Shown piece after piece: positions 1 to 8,721 of a DNA stretch of 64,000 bases (position 1 is its first letter; each line of letters begins with the position of its first letter). The notes beneath the pieces are model-generated. The model did no database searches. It was not told the origin of the DNA and saw only the letters and a list, made by a program, of their open reading frames with translations. This stretch comes from an uncultured Christensenellaceae bacterium (lineage in GTDB: Bacteria; Bacillota; Clostridia; Christensenellales; UBA3700), in the NCBI GenBank assembly GCA_910588545.1, contig CAJUOU010000002.1, forward strand, positions 1 through 64,000. Direction: 5' to 3'. The position numbers were made by a program, and so were the translations under genes.

Positions 1-199
1 TAAATTTACCCCTAATAATAAACAATTATTTTTACCAAATTATACCATATTTTGACAATATTGGCAATAGGTTTTGGGGAGTTTTTTGTGGATTGTTAAG
101 CCATTTTTAAATTATTTTTCTTGAATATATTTAAAAATATTTAATCATTAATAAAAAGATCTTTTCTATAAAAAGTCTTTTGACAAATAAATTGAGCAT
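1..199. other. Intergenic edge, possible outward promoter
   Basis: This is AT-rich sequence with no gene. On the minus strand positions 39-47 read TGGTATAAT, an extended -10 element, but there is no good -35 box. It could drive a gene lying beyond the left edge of the window. Nothing else is recognisable here. Confidence 0.3.
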
Positions 200-231
200 A
201 AAAAAAGATTCCTTTACAGGAATCGTTTTTT
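200..231 (-). terminator. Terminator after rpmF
   Basis: GATTCC and GGAATC arms (207-224) form a hairpin. On the minus strand it is followed by a run of seven T. It sits just downstream of the rpmF stop codon and would end the yceD-rpmF transcript. Confidence 0.8.
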
Positions 232-248
232 AACAATAATAAAGCCGA

Positions 249-440
249 TTAGTCAGCCTTTTTTTCGCTCATATCTACTACAGTTTTTCCATCATAAGCA
301 CCACAATTTGGACAAACTTTGTGACTTGCTTTTAATTCGCCACAATTTGGGCATTCAGATAGATTTGGCGCGCTAATTTTCCAATTTGCTGCTCTTGTAT
401 GTTTTCTTTGTTTTGAAGTTTTATTTTTTTGAACTGCCAT
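249..440 (-). CDS. rpmF: 50S ribosomal protein L32
   Basis: This small basic protein of the large ribosomal subunit has 63 residues. It starts MAVQKNKTSKQRKHTRAANW, close to the usual L32 start. The CPNCGELKASHKVCPNCG segment carries the two CxxC pairs of the zinc-binding form of L32. The start is placed at the ATG at 440 because a GGGAGG site lies 8 bases upstream; the in-frame GTG three codons earlier overlaps that site. It follows yceD by 20 bases, which is the conserved yceD-rpmF operon, and the promoter in front of yceD should serve both genes. The assignment is firm. Confidence 0.95.
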   Translation of the reverse strand: MAVQKNKTSKQRKHTRAANWKISAPNLSECPNCGELKASHKVCPNCGAYDGKTVVDMSEKKAD

Positions 441-460
441 TACTTGCACCTCCCGTAGAT

Positions 461-964
461 TTATTTTAAATTTTTCAACACACTAAACGGATTGTTCGGT
501 GTAATAATTTCTTGATTTTGCAATTTGTCGCAATCGCAAGATTTTTCGTTTAAATTTGTTCCGCAAACTTGACACAATCCTTTGCAATCTTCCTTGCACA
601 ATACCCTTGTAGGTAAGTTAAGAATAATTTCCTGCATAACAGGGATTGTCATATCCACAACATTATTTGTATAAGGATAGAAATTTTCCTGAGCTTCTTC
701 CCCATCCAAATAAAAGCTTGCCATACACCTTACGCAAAAATCTTTTTTAACATCGTCCAAACATCTTGCACACTTAAAGATAATTGAATAAGAAAGTTCG
801 CTATCAATGTAAACATTGTTTTTATCTACTACATACGTACCTTCAACTTGAATATCGCTGTCAAAAGTAGCAAGCACATCGGATAAAATATCATTGTTTG
901 CTTTGATATTAAGTTTAAAAGGATAAAACTCGCCTTGATTTGCTTTTGCAATGTTTATGGACAT
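461..964 (-). CDS. yceD: YceD family (DUF177) 23S rRNA accumulation protein
   Basis: The product has 167 residues. YceD/DUF177 proteins are encoded in front of rpmF in most bacteria and are linked to 23S rRNA accumulation and large-subunit maturation. The central CARCLDDVKKDFCVRC and the later CKGLCQVCGTNLNEKSCDC clusters are typical of the Firmicute form and probably bind zinc. The start ATG has a GGAGGG site 6 bases upstream. A consensus sigma-A promoter lies about 25 bases before the gene. The family assignment is firm, while the molecular role is known only in outline. Confidence 0.9.
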   Translation of the reverse strand: MSINIAKANQGEFYPFKLNIKANNDILSDVLATFDSDIQVEGTYVVDKNNVYIDSELSYSIIFKCARCLDDVKKDFCVRCMASFYLDGEEAQENFYPYTNNVVDMTIPVMQEIILNLPTRVLCKEDCKGLCQVCGTNLNEKSCDCDKLQNQEIITPNNPFSVLKNLK

Positions 965-988
965 AGCTTACCCTCCTTAACCTATCAA

Positions 989-1017
989 ATTATATATTAA
1001 TATAAATTGTTTGTCAA
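989..1017 (-). promoter_or_regulatory. Sigma-A promoter of yceD-rpmF
   Basis: The minus strand reads TTGACA (1012-1017), a 17-base spacer and TATAAT (989-994), a perfect match to the consensus. The predicted start near 982 leaves a very short leader before the yceD ATG at 964. Confidence 0.85.
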
Positions 1018-1112
1018 TTAAAATAGCACAATTTTATATAAAAATACACTTTTTATTGAAAAAACAATCAAATTATTTATTTTTTGCGGCAATTAATAAT
1101 CAATAAAACATG

Positions 1113-2303
1113 TTAGATTAAGTCTTTTGTTTCCCTTGCGATAACAAGTTCCTCATTGGTTGGGATGACAAAAACCTTAACTTTAGAGTCAGGTGCGGAA
1201 ATTTCCACATTTTGCTTTCTTGGACAATTATCATTTTTATCCCAATCGATTTTAACACCAAGCCATTCAAGTTTATCAAGTACCCTACGACGTGCAGCAA
1301 AAGAATTTTCTCCAATTCCGCCTGTAAACACTATGCAATCCACGCCTTGCAACGCTGCGGCATACGCACCGATATATTTCCTTATACGATATGAAGTCAT
1401 CTCTTGAACAAGTTGAGCCCTTTCATTTCCGTTTTCGGCAGCATTTGCAACTGCTCTTGCATCGGAAGAAACACCTGAAACACCAAGGAAACCGCTCTTT
1501 TTATTTAAATAGTTAAGCATTTCGTGAATATCCATACCCTTTTTATCCATCAAAAATTCAAGACAAGCAGGGTCAATATCCCCCGAACGAGTACCCATCA
1601 TAAGCCCCTCAAGCGGGGTCAATCCCATAGAAGTATCTTGACATTTACCATCCTTAACAGCGGAAATGGAAGACCCGTTACCTAAATGACAGTTAATAAT
1701 TTTGCATTTATCTGTGCCCATCATTTTAATAGCCTCGCCCGTAACATATTTATGAGATGTTCCGTGGAAACCATAACGACGTACTTTGTATTGTTCATAA
1801 TCTTCGTAAGGAATAGCGTACATATACGCATACTTTGGCATTGTCATGTGGAAAGCCGTATCAAAAACCGCAACCATAGGGACATTTGGAAGTAAACTTT
1901 GGCAAGACTCAACACAAGCAAGATTTGCCGGCATGTGAAGAGGTCCCAAAGGAATATTCTTTTTCATTGTAGCAAGAGTTTCTTTTGTAATCAAAGTAGA
2001 GCCGTTAAAGTCCTCTCCGCTGTGCAAAACCCTGTGTCCAACTGCCGATATTTCACTTATATCGCTGACAACACCGTGGTTTTTATCTGTCAAAAGACCA
2101 AAAACAACTTTTAAAGCCTCTGTATGGTTTTCGAAATGATGTTTTTCGATATGTTCCTCTTTGCCACTTACTTTATGTTCGATTGTCGATGTTTGTTGAC
2201 CGATGCAATCAACACCGCCACTGCAAAGACATTTTTCGTTATCCATATCTATTACTTGGTATTTAAGCGAACTACTACCCGCATTTACAACTAATATTTT
2301 CAT
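1113..2303 (-). CDS. ackA: Acetate kinase
   Basis: Acetate kinase (396 residues, the usual length) converts acetyl phosphate and ADP to acetate and ATP in the cytoplasm. The N-terminal phosphate-binding segment VVNAGSSSLKYQ is typical of the family. GHRVLHSGE, HNPANxA-like LGPLHMPANLAC, FDTAFH, RRYGFHGTSH and GIGENS are further acetokinase landmarks. The ATG at 2303 has a GAGG site upstream. It lies 48 bases downstream of pta on the same strand, so the two form the Pta-AckA route that makes ATP and acetate during fermentation. No clear hairpin terminator follows the gene. Confidence 0.97.
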   Translation of the reverse strand: MKILVVNAGSSSLKYQVIDMDNEKCLCSGGVDCIGQQTSTIEHKVSGKEEHIEKHHFENHTEALKVVFGLLTDKNHGVVSDISEISAVGHRVLHSGEDFNGSTLITKETLATMKKNIPLGPLHMPANLACVESCQSLLPNVPMVAVFDTAFHMTMPKYAYMYAIPYEDYEQYKVRRYGFHGTSHKYVTGEAIKMMGTDKCKIINCHLGNGSSISAVKDGKCQDTSMGLTPLEGLMMGTRSGDIDPACLEFLMDKKGMDIHEMLNYLNKKSGFLGVSGVSSDARAVANAAENGNERAQLVQEMTSYRIRKYIGAYAAALQGVDCIVFTGGIGENSFAARRRVLDKLEWLGVKIDWDKNDNCPRKQNVEISAPDSKVKVFVIPTNEELVIARETKDLI

Positions 2304-2351
2304 CTTTAACCTCTAATAATTTATTTTTTAATTTTCAAAGCAAATTTAAAT

Positions 2352-3347
2352 TTATTTTTCCGATTGGACAGCAGTAATTGCCACAACACCAATGATATCG
2401 CTGACTACACAGCCTCTTGACAAATCGTTGATTGGTTTTGCAAAACCTTGACAAATTGGTCCTACAGCCTCTGCACCGGCAAGTCTTTGTACTAATTTAT
2501 AACCGATATTACCTGCACCTAAATCAGGGAAAATAAGGACATTTGCTCTTCCCTCAAGTTTACTACCGGGTGCTTTTAGCCTTGCAACCGACTTAACCAA
2601 AGCAGCATCTACTTGCAACTCGCCGTCACAAATCAAGTCATGGCATTTTTCCATAACCATACTTGTTGCTTGAACTACTTTATCAACATTTTCGTGTTTT
2701 GCACTACCTTTTGTCGAAAATGACAACATTGCAACCCTAGGGTCAAGTCCCGCAAGAGTTCTTGCTGATTCCGCAGTAGAAATTGCAATATCACAAAGCT
2801 GAGCCGCATTTGGGTCAGGGTTTACGGCGCAATCTCCGAATACCATTACATCGTTATTTTTGTACAAAGTACCATCAAAGCTCATTAAAAAGCAGCTGGA
2901 AACAGTGCTTACACCGGGCGCGGTTTTTACCACTTGAAGACCTGCCCTTAAAACATTGCCTGTAGAATTTATTGCACCGCCGACCATGCCGTCAGCTTCG
3001 CCAAGCTTCAACATAATCGCACCGAAGAAAAGCGAATTGCTTTTTACTAAATTTTGGGCTTGCTCAATAGTCATACCCTTTGCTTTTCTAAGCTCGTACA
3101 ATGTGTTAGAGAACAACTCAAACTTATCCGAAGTTTTTGGATTAATCACTTCAATATCATCCACATCGATATCGGGACGTACAGTTTTAATAACTTCCCT
3201 ATCGCCAAGCAAAATTACTTTTGCTATTTTGTTATCGGTAATGCACCTTGCTGCCTCGATTATGCGCGGCTCTTCGCCCTCCGGCAATACGATAGTTTTG
3301 CCAAGTTTTGTTGCTTTTTTGATGATTGAGTCCATTAACTTACTCAT
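2352..3347 (-). CDS. pta: Phosphate acetyltransferase
   Basis: The enzyme (331 residues, the short form without the N-terminal regulatory domain) moves the acetyl group from acetyl-CoA to phosphate, giving acetyl phosphate for AckA. Family landmarks include IVLPEGEEPRIIEAA at the start, the KLGEADGMVGG segment and the C-terminal PDLGAGNIGYKLVQRLAGA. The ATG at 3347 has an AGGAG site 8 bases upstream. It is the first gene of the pta-ackA operon, with a recognisable promoter at 3439-3467. The assignment is firm. Confidence 0.97.
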   Translation of the reverse strand: MSKLMDSIIKKATKLGKTIVLPEGEEPRIIEAARCITDNKIAKVILLGDREVIKTVRPDIDVDDIEVINPKTSDKFELFSNTLYELRKAKGMTIEQAQNLVKSNSLFFGAIMLKLGEADGMVGGAINSTGNVLRAGLQVVKTAPGVSTVSSCFLMSFDGTLYKNNDVMVFGDCAVNPDPNAAQLCDIAISTAESARTLAGLDPRVAMLSFSTKGSAKHENVDKVVQATSMVMEKCHDLICDGELQVDAALVKSVARLKAPGSKLEGRANVLIFPDLGAGNIGYKLVQRLAGAEAVGPICQGFAKPINDLSRGCVVSDIIGVVAITAVQSEK

Positions 3348-3438
3348 AAGTTTTTCTCCTCCAAAATAAATTACTCAAAATACTTTTTTTTTTCGCTAAA
3401 ATGTTATATAATGGAAATATTAAATCCGATTAATTTTA

Positions 3439-3467
3439 ATTATAAAACATTTTAAAGTAAAAATCAA
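3439..3467 (-). promoter_or_regulatory. Sigma-A promoter of pta-ackA
   Basis: The minus strand has TTGATT (3462-3467), a 17-base spacer and TATAAT (3439-3444). It lies about 90 bases upstream of pta, in the divergent gap shared with tmcAL. Confidence 0.7.
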
Positions 3468-3523
3468 TACTTTATAGGTAAAAAATAATAAATACTAAAA
3501 AACTTTAAATAAGGAGAAACAAA

Positions 3524-4633
3524 TTGATTGCGGCAATTATTGTAGAATACAATCCACTTCACAACGGGCATATTTACCATATCGATAAAACCAAAGAAAT
3601 ATTGGAAAGTCTTGCACCAAATCAAGACAATTATGTCATTGCAATAATGAGTGGCAATTTTACTGAGCGTGGGGATATAGCTGTACTTAACAAATATACC
3701 CGTGCAAGGCATGCTATTTTGGCAGGTATAGATATGGTTATTGAGCTGCCGGCAATTTATGCGACTTCTTCTGCGGAATATTTTGCAAACGGTGCTATGC
3801 AAATTGCAAGCAAAATCAAAAATTTAGGTATGATTTGTTTTGGGGCGGAATGTGATGATATAACAACGCTTTACGAAACAGCCAAATTAACCACCTCAAA
3901 AGAATATGACCGATTAATAAAAGAATACTTAAATCAAGGCTTATCCTATCCTGTATCATCGGAAAAAGCAATACAAAACCTATCAAAAATCGACCCTAAT
4001 ACTGTTTTTTCTCCTAATAATATGTTGGGTATAGAATATATAAAGCAAGCAACCAAACTTGGTATTAAAGCCCAACTACATGCGATAAAACGTGTTGGTG
4101 GAAATTACAATGAAAGCGAGTTAAATGCACAATTTAACAGTGCAAAAAGCATACGAAAAGCAATTTGTGACGGCAATTTGAATTTAGATGAACTTAAAGT
4201 GCCACAATATGTTTTTGAGAATTTGACAAAATCTCAAGTAGATTATGACAAACTATTTGCTATTATAGCAAGCAATGTTCTTACTATAAACAATGTTTAT
4301 GAGGACTCCGAGGGTATAATAAACAGGATAAAAAAATACTCCCAAACCACAAAAAATTATTTAGAATTGGTAGAGTCCGTACATACAAAAAGATATACAA
4401 AATCAAAAATACGCCGTATACTACTTCACATCGCACTAAATTATTGTGTAAATGATTTATGTAAAATTGGAAAGCCTAACATACTTGCCGTAAAGCAGGA
4501 TAAAAGACATCTATTATCCTCGATAGATTTTTACGGTGACGATATATGCTTAAACCAAAATGCCTATGCCAACAAAATTTACAATATTGTTAGCAATGAT
4601 AAAATAACAAACGAAACAATGTTGATTTTGTAA
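3524..4633 (+). CDS. tmcAL: tRNA(Met) cytidine acetate ligase
   Basis: This 369-residue protein belongs to the YlbM/TmcAL family. Characterised members use ATP and acetate to acetylate the wobble cytidine of elongator tRNA(Met). The N-terminal EYNPLHNGHIYHI is the HxGH nucleotidyltransferase signature, and MSGNFTERGD and SPNNMLGIEYI are further family blocks. The start is TTG, chosen because AAGGAG lies 7 bases upstream and the HxGH block begins right after it. It faces away from pta-ackA, the usual Firmicute neighbourhood. The acetate it uses could come from the Pta-AckA pathway next door, which is an inference from position. Confidence 0.92.
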   Translation: MIAAIIVEYNPLHNGHIYHIDKTKEILESLAPNQDNYVIAIMSGNFTERGDIAVLNKYTRARHAILAGIDMVIELPAIYATSSAEYFANGAMQIASKIKNLGMICFGAECDDITTLYETAKLTTSKEYDRLIKEYLNQGLSYPVSSEKAIQNLSKIDPNTVFSPNNMLGIEYIKQATKLGIKAQLHAIKRVGGNYNESELNAQFNSAKSIRKAICDGNLNLDELKVPQYVFENLTKSQVDYDKLFAIIASNVLTINNVYEDSEGIINRIKKYSQTTKNYLELVESVHTKRYTKSKIRRILLHIALNYCVNDLCKIGKPNILAVKQDKRHLLSSIDFYGDDICLNQNAYANKIYNIVSNDKITNETMLIL

Positions 4634-4638
4634 AACGC

Positions 4639-4668
4639 ACCCCGCTGTTTGATACAACGGGGTATTTT
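4639..4668 (+). terminator. Terminator after tmcAL
   Basis: ACCCCG (4639-4644) pairs with CGGGGT (4658-4663), with further TGT/ACA pairing inside, and is followed by ATTTT. It lies 6 bases after the tmcAL stop. Confidence 0.7.
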
Positions 4669-4681
4669 AATACCGATTTTC
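4665..4681 (+). repeat. Dispersed TTAATACCGATTTTC motif, copy 1
   Basis: The motif directly follows the tmcAL terminator. Similar copies lie in gene-free DNA at 44523-44539, 53704-53719 and, with one change, 62591-62605. Confidence 0.45.
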
Positions 4682-4795
4682 AATCATTATTACGCATATT
4701 TTACCTGTTTAACAATATAAAAAACATATTACTTATAGCACGATAATTATTTTAATAAGTATTCATAATAAAAATTTAGCCACATAAATTATAAT

Positions 4796-5761
4796 GTGAC
4801 TAAAAAAATCAATAAACAACTTTTTTTGACATTTTTAATTATTAGCACGATAATAACCGCGCTTATCTCCCCGTCCGACTATATTGCCGGTACTTTGGGG
4901 GCTTTTATACTTTATGCGAAAAATGTTTTACCTGCATTATTCCCTTTTATATTTTTCAACAAAATGCTGACGATGATTGGCTCGGCAAATCAGCTATCCG
5001 TAATGCTAAAAAAGCCACTTGGGAAATTATATAATGCTCCGCCGATAAGCGGATATGTTATGGTTATGAGCATATTTTGCGGATACCCTATAGGGAGCAA
5101 GTTGACCGGAGACTTATACGATAGCGGAGCAATAACAAAAAGCGAATGTATAATAACCAATATACTTTCCGCTATTTGCGGGCCGATATTTATAATCGGA
5201 ACGATAAGTCAAATGCTTGGAAGTGCTAAATACGGTTATATTATTTATTTTGCACATTTACTTTCCGCTTTTATAAACGGCTTTATTTACAGACCCAAAC
5301 AAAAAGCCAATAATGATGATTATAAACTGACAATAAAATACGACGATATTTTGAGTAAAAGTATGTTTGACAGTATTATCAGCATAGCTATTGTCGGCGG
5401 TTACATAGCAATTATGAGCTTTTTTATAACATTGTCGGATAAAATATTTTTGACCAAAGGAGTTACAACATTATTCGGTTATTTTGGAATAAGCGAGGAC
5501 ATAACAAAATCCGTATGGTATGGTTTGTTTGAAATGACAAGAGGCATTAATAGTCTTTCGCAATGCCATTTGCCCGCTGTTATGTGTATACCCATTGCCA
5601 CTTTTTTGGTTACTTTCGGAGGAATTTGTATAGCACTGCAATCACTTAACTACTCTCAAAAATGCGGTATGACAGTATTTAAGTACCTTTTATCCAAAAC
5701 CACCCAAGCAATTATCGCAACAATTATAAGCATAATTTTAACTTTAATATTTTTAAACTAA
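4796..5761 (+). CDS. ylbJ: Sporulation integral membrane protein YlbJ
   Basis: This 321-residue protein has about eight hydrophobic membrane spans and the nucleoside-recognition/gate type sequence of YlbJ. Characteristic blocks are KNVLPALFPFIFFNKML, ISGYVMVMSIFCGYPIGSKL and the C-terminal VTFGGICIALQSL. In Bacillus, YlbJ is made in the mother cell and is needed for normal spore cortex. The assigned start is GTG at 4796, but no ribosome binding site precedes it. A sequence resembling a sigma-E promoter (TCATAAT, 13 bases, CATAAATT) ends only about 6 bases before it, so either the message is nearly leaderless or the start is misplaced. The gene identity is firm and the start is uncertain. Confidence 0.85.
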   Translation: MTKKINKQLFLTFLIISTIITALISPSDYIAGTLGAFILYAKNVLPALFPFIFFNKMLTMIGSANQLSVMLKKPLGKLYNAPPISGYVMVMSIFCGYPIGSKLTGDLYDSGAITKSECIITNILSAICGPIFIIGTISQMLGSAKYGYIIYFAHLLSAFINGFIYRPKQKANNDDYKLTIKYDDILSKSMFDSIISIAIVGGYIAIMSFFITLSDKIFLTKGVTTLFGYFGISEDITKSVWYGLFEMTRGINSLSQCHLPAVMCIPIATFLVTFGGICIALQSLNYSQKCGMTVFKYLLSKTTQAIIATIISIILTLIFLN

Positions 5762-5793
5762 AAGAATGATTGGATTTTCCAGCCATTCTTTAC
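5762..5793. terminator. Hairpin between convergent genes
   Basis: AAGAATG and CATTCTT arms with an inner TTGG/CCAG pairing form a hairpin directly after the ylbJ stop. T-rich sequence follows on the minus strand, so it may also end the leftward lipoprotein transcript. Confidence 0.6.
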
Positions 5794-5810
5794 TTCATAA
5801 AACTTTTATA

Positions 5811-6410
5811 TTATTTCGCATTTTTTGCTTCGTCAGGAATACTTATTTTATCACATCCGATAGTATAAGTAGTTATAACGGCTTTTTCGCCTTCGCCCAC
5901 AGTAACTACCATTTCCTTTGAAGAAAGCTTAATAGTTGTACCTTTAAATTTACCGTCTTCATTGCCTACGAAAACACCATCTTTTTTAGTAAAATCTTTG
6001 TCAAAATCTTTAAACTCATCAGGATTTAAATCCATTTGAAATTTAAAAATATCGCTTATATTTTTAAGGTCTTCTTCCAAATGGAACATTTCCTTAACTT
6101 CTTGCATTGTCATGCTGCTTTTTGACCAAACCATTTTTCCATTTTGATTTCTGCCGTTATACATATTTAAAGTATCTCCGTCTAATTCCGTATAAGCTAC
6201 AAACTCTTCGTTACCTACTTTTGATTTTGAAACAGCTACATTGCCATAAATACTTATTACAGTATCTCCCGATTTCATACTTTTGCTATTACTGCTTAAC
6301 CATTTATCCAAAAAGTCAGTTGGGCTTTTTGGTGCACATCCCACAAGCAATACGCATGTAGTTACGGCAATCAATACGATTGCAATTACTAAAACAAACT
6401 TCTTTTTCAT
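5811..6410 (-). CDS. Small secreted lipoprotein of unknown function
   Basis: The protein has 199 residues. Lysines at the N-terminus, a hydrophobic stretch and the lipobox LLVGC (cysteine 25) mark it as a lipoprotein anchored outside the membrane. The mature part has alternating polar and hydrophobic strands with motifs such as GDTVISIYGNVAVSK and DGDTLNMYNG, suggesting a beta-rich fold; no family is recognised. The ATG at 6410 has a GGAGG site 7 bases upstream. The gene faces ylbJ. Upstream of it lies an unusual region with two near-identical palindromes and a consensus promoter pointing the other way. Confidence 0.75.
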   Translation of the reverse strand: MKKKFVLVIAIVLIAVTTCVLLVGCAPKSPTDFLDKWLSSNSKSMKSGDTVISIYGNVAVSKSKVGNEEFVAYTELDGDTLNMYNGRNQNGKMVWSKSSMTMQEVKEMFHLEEDLKNISDIFKFQMDLNPDEFKDFDKDFTKKDGVFVGNEDGKFKGTTIKLSSKEMVVTVGEGEKAVITTYTIGCDKISIPDEAKNAK

Positions 6411-6517
6411 TTGTTTACCTCCAAAATATTATTTTATAATAACAGCCTATTAAGGCTGATTACTACCGCATACAATAGGCGAAGATAAATTTAAGATTAA
6501 TCCTAAAAACTATTATC

Positions 6518-6545
6518 TGTCAGAAAAGGTATACTTTTTCTGACA
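6518..6545. repeat. Palindrome A (TGTCAG...CTGACA)
   Basis: This 28-bp sequence reads the same on both strands except at one position. It begins TGTCAGAAAAGG and ends TTTTTCTGACA. A second copy, differing at one base, lies at 6654-6681. It ends 8 bases before the -35 box of the rightward promoter at 6554. Confidence 0.75.
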
Positions 6546-6553
6546 AAAAAACA

Positions 6554-6582
6554 TTGACAATTTTAGTATGATATTATATAAT
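6554..6582 (+). promoter_or_regulatory. Perfect sigma-A promoter with no gene behind it
   Basis: TTGACA (6554-6559), a 17-base spacer and TATAAT (6577-6582) match the consensus exactly. No protein gene follows on this strand: the next gene, thrS, is on the other strand. Transcription would start near 6589 and meet palindrome B and then the thrS terminator region. Confidence 0.7.
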
Positions 6583-6588
6583 ATATTT

Positions 6589-6690
6589 AGTTAAATATGG
6601 TAAATATTGCCAATATTATAACCTGCAATTATTTAATCATTATAATAATTAAGTGTCAGAAAAAGTATACTTTTTCTGACACTTTTTACA
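6589..6690 (+). ncRNA. Candidate small RNA of about 100 nt
   Basis: This is an inference from a perfect promoter followed, within about 65 bases, by a 30-bp perfect palindrome (6653-6682) and then TTTTTAC, which could act as a terminator. The stretch between holds no ORF. It contains small inverted repeats such as AATATTGCCAATATT. No known RNA family is recognised. Confidence 0.35.
6653..6682. repeat. Palindrome B, perfect 30 bp
   Basis: GTGTCAGAAAAAGTA is followed directly by its own reverse complement. It differs from palindrome A by one base in the shared 28 bp. It could be an operator, a terminator or the end of a tiny mobile element. Confidence 0.8.
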
Positions 6691-6727
6691 CTTTATGTAA
6701 ATAACAGTGTAAATAATCATTTACAAC

Positions 6728-6764
6728 AAAAAAGCAACCTATTTAATAAATAAGTTGCTTTTTA
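6728..6764 (-). terminator. Terminator of thrS
   Basis: A stem formed by AGCAAC.TATTT and AAATA.GTTGCT has an AAT loop. On the minus strand it is followed by six T. It lies 17 bases past the thrS stop. Confidence 0.8.
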
Positions 6765-6780
6765 TAATTTAAAATTACGA

Positions 6781-8721
6781 TTAAAAGATTTTTAATTCCT
6801 TAACTTCCCTCAATACCTGTAAAACAAATTCGTCTTCGGACATAATGTTAGAGTTTTCTTCCCCTCTTCTTTTAACGCTGACGTTACCGCTCTCTGCTTC
6901 CTTATCTCCGATAACCACAATGTAAGGTACTTTTTCCATCCTTGCACTTCTTATTTTGTAACCGATAGTTTCGCTACGGTTATCAACTTCTACCCTAATA
7001 CCTGCGGCATTCAATTTTTCCGCATAATCTCTTGCATTTTCCGCAGTTCTGTCCGTCAAACTTAACACTTTGACTTGTGTAGGGGCAAGCCATAAAGGCA
7101 TAGCACCGGCAAACTTTTCAAGCACTAAAGCAAGAGTTCTTTCATAGCAACCGATTGAAGTTCTGTGAATAATATAAGGTCTTTTTTTGTCTCCGTTTTC
7201 ATCTATATAGCTCATATCAAAGTTTTCTGCAAGGAACATATCAACTTGTATAGTAATCAAAGTGTCTTCCTTACCCCAAACATTTTTAATTTGAATATCA
7301 AGCTTAGGACCATAAAACGCAGCTTCGCCGATTCCAATAGAATACTTAATGCCAAGGTGGTCAAGAATTTTACCCATGGTTTCTTCCGCAGAATTCCAAG
7401 TATCCGCATCTTGAATAAACTTCTCGGTATCCTTAGGGTCATATTTTGAAAATCTATAAGATATATCGTCTTGCAAACCGACAGCTGTCAACATATATTT
7501 TGCAAGTTCAACGCATTTTTTAAACTCTTCCTCTAATTGCTCAGGAGTGCAAACCAAATGTCCCTCGCTAATTGTAAATTGTCTTAACCTTATAAGTCCG
7601 TGCATTTCACCACTGCTCTCGTTACGGAACAAAGTTGAAGTTTCGCCATATCTGCAAGGTAGGTCCCTATAAGATTTTAAACCGTTATTATAAATTGTAT
7701 ATTGGAACGGACAAGTCATAGGGCGCAATGCAAAAACTTCTGCTTTAGGGTCATTTGCGTCTCCCATAATAAACATACCGTCTTGATAGTGGTCCCAATG
7801 TCCCGAAATTTGATACAACTCACGTTTTGCCATATAAGGTGTTTTTGTCAACATATATCCTTGCTTAGCCTCGGTGTCTTCCACAAATCTTTGCAAAACT
7901 TGAATGGTCTTTGCTCCCTTAGGCATCAAAAGAGGCAAACCTTGTCCAATATTTTCGTCAGTCATAAAATAACCAAGCTCTCTACCGATTTTGTTATGGT
8001 CACGTTTTTTAGCCTCTTCCATTTGCGTCAAATAATCTTGCAAATCGGATTTTTTATCAAAACACGTACCATAAATTCTTGAAAGCATTTTGTTTTTCTC
8101 ATTACCGCGCCAATAAGCACCTGTCAAACTTGTAAGCTTGAAAGCCTTTACCATACCTGTATTGTGCAAGTGAGGTCCTGCACATAAATCGGTAAAATCG
8201 CCTTGTTTGTAAAAAGATATAACTGCATCGTCAGGCAATTCATTAATCAATTCCAATTTATAAGGCTCGTCAAAATCGCTCATAAGTTTAAGAGCATCTT
8301 TCCTAGAAAGTTCAAATCTTTCAATAGGATACTTTGCTTTTATTATAGCTTTCATTTCCTTTTCGATTCTTTCCAAATCTTCAAAGGTAATAGGTGTTTT
8401 AAAATCTATATCATAATAAAAACCATTTTCAATAGCAGGTCCTATGGCAAGTTTTGCGGTAGGGAAAATATTTTTAACAGCTTGAGCCAATATGTGCGAA
8501 CAAGTATGTCTGTACACTTTTCTTCCGTCTTCCTCAGCAAATGTCAATACTTCAAAATTGCAATCGCTATCAATAATATCACTCATAGCACAAACTTTTC
8601 CATCTATTTTGCACGCGACAGCAACTTTTGCAAGCCCTTCGCTAATGCTTTTTGCAAGTTCGAATGCACTGATAGGTTTTTCAATTTCAATTACATTTCC
8701 ATCTTTTAAAATAATTTTCAT
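6781..8721 (-). CDS. thrS: Threonyl-tRNA synthetase
   Basis: This enzyme charges tRNA(Thr) with threonine. The 646-residue protein has the full class II layout: a TGS domain (about 1-60), an editing domain with HTCSHILAQAV and the later cysteine segment DFTDLCAGPHLHN, a catalytic core with PMTCPFQYTIY, motif 2 around CRYGETSTLFRNE and motif 3 RTSIGCYERTLALVLEKF, and a C-terminal anticodon-binding domain (from about 540). The ATG at 8721 is chosen because GGAGGA sits directly before it; an in-frame ATG eight codons upstream has no such site. Expression is controlled by the T-box leader upstream. The assignment is firm. Confidence 0.97.
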   Translation of the reverse strand: MKIILKDGNVIEIEKPISAFELAKSISEGLAKVAVACKIDGKVCAMSDIIDSDCNFEVLTFAEEDGRKVYRHTCSHILAQAVKNIFPTAKLAIGPAIENGFYYDIDFKTPITFEDLERIEKEMKAIIKAKYPIERFELSRKDALKLMSDFDEPYKLELINELPDDAVISFYKQGDFTDLCAGPHLHNTGMVKAFKLTSLTGAYWRGNEKNKMLSRIYGTCFDKKSDLQDYLTQMEEAKKRDHNKIGRELGYFMTDENIGQGLPLLMPKGAKTIQVLQRFVEDTEAKQGYMLTKTPYMAKRELYQISGHWDHYQDGMFIMGDANDPKAEVFALRPMTCPFQYTIYNNGLKSYRDLPCRYGETSTLFRNESSGEMHGLIRLRQFTISEGHLVCTPEQLEEEFKKCVELAKYMLTAVGLQDDISYRFSKYDPKDTEKFIQDADTWNSAEETMGKILDHLGIKYSIGIGEAAFYGPKLDIQIKNVWGKEDTLITIQVDMFLAENFDMSYIDENGDKKRPYIIHRTSIGCYERTLALVLEKFAGAMPLWLAPTQVKVLSLTDRTAENARDYAEKLNAAGIRVEVDNRSETIGYKIRSARMEKVPYIVVIGDKEAESGNVSVKRRGEENSNIMSEDEFVLQVLREVKELKIF

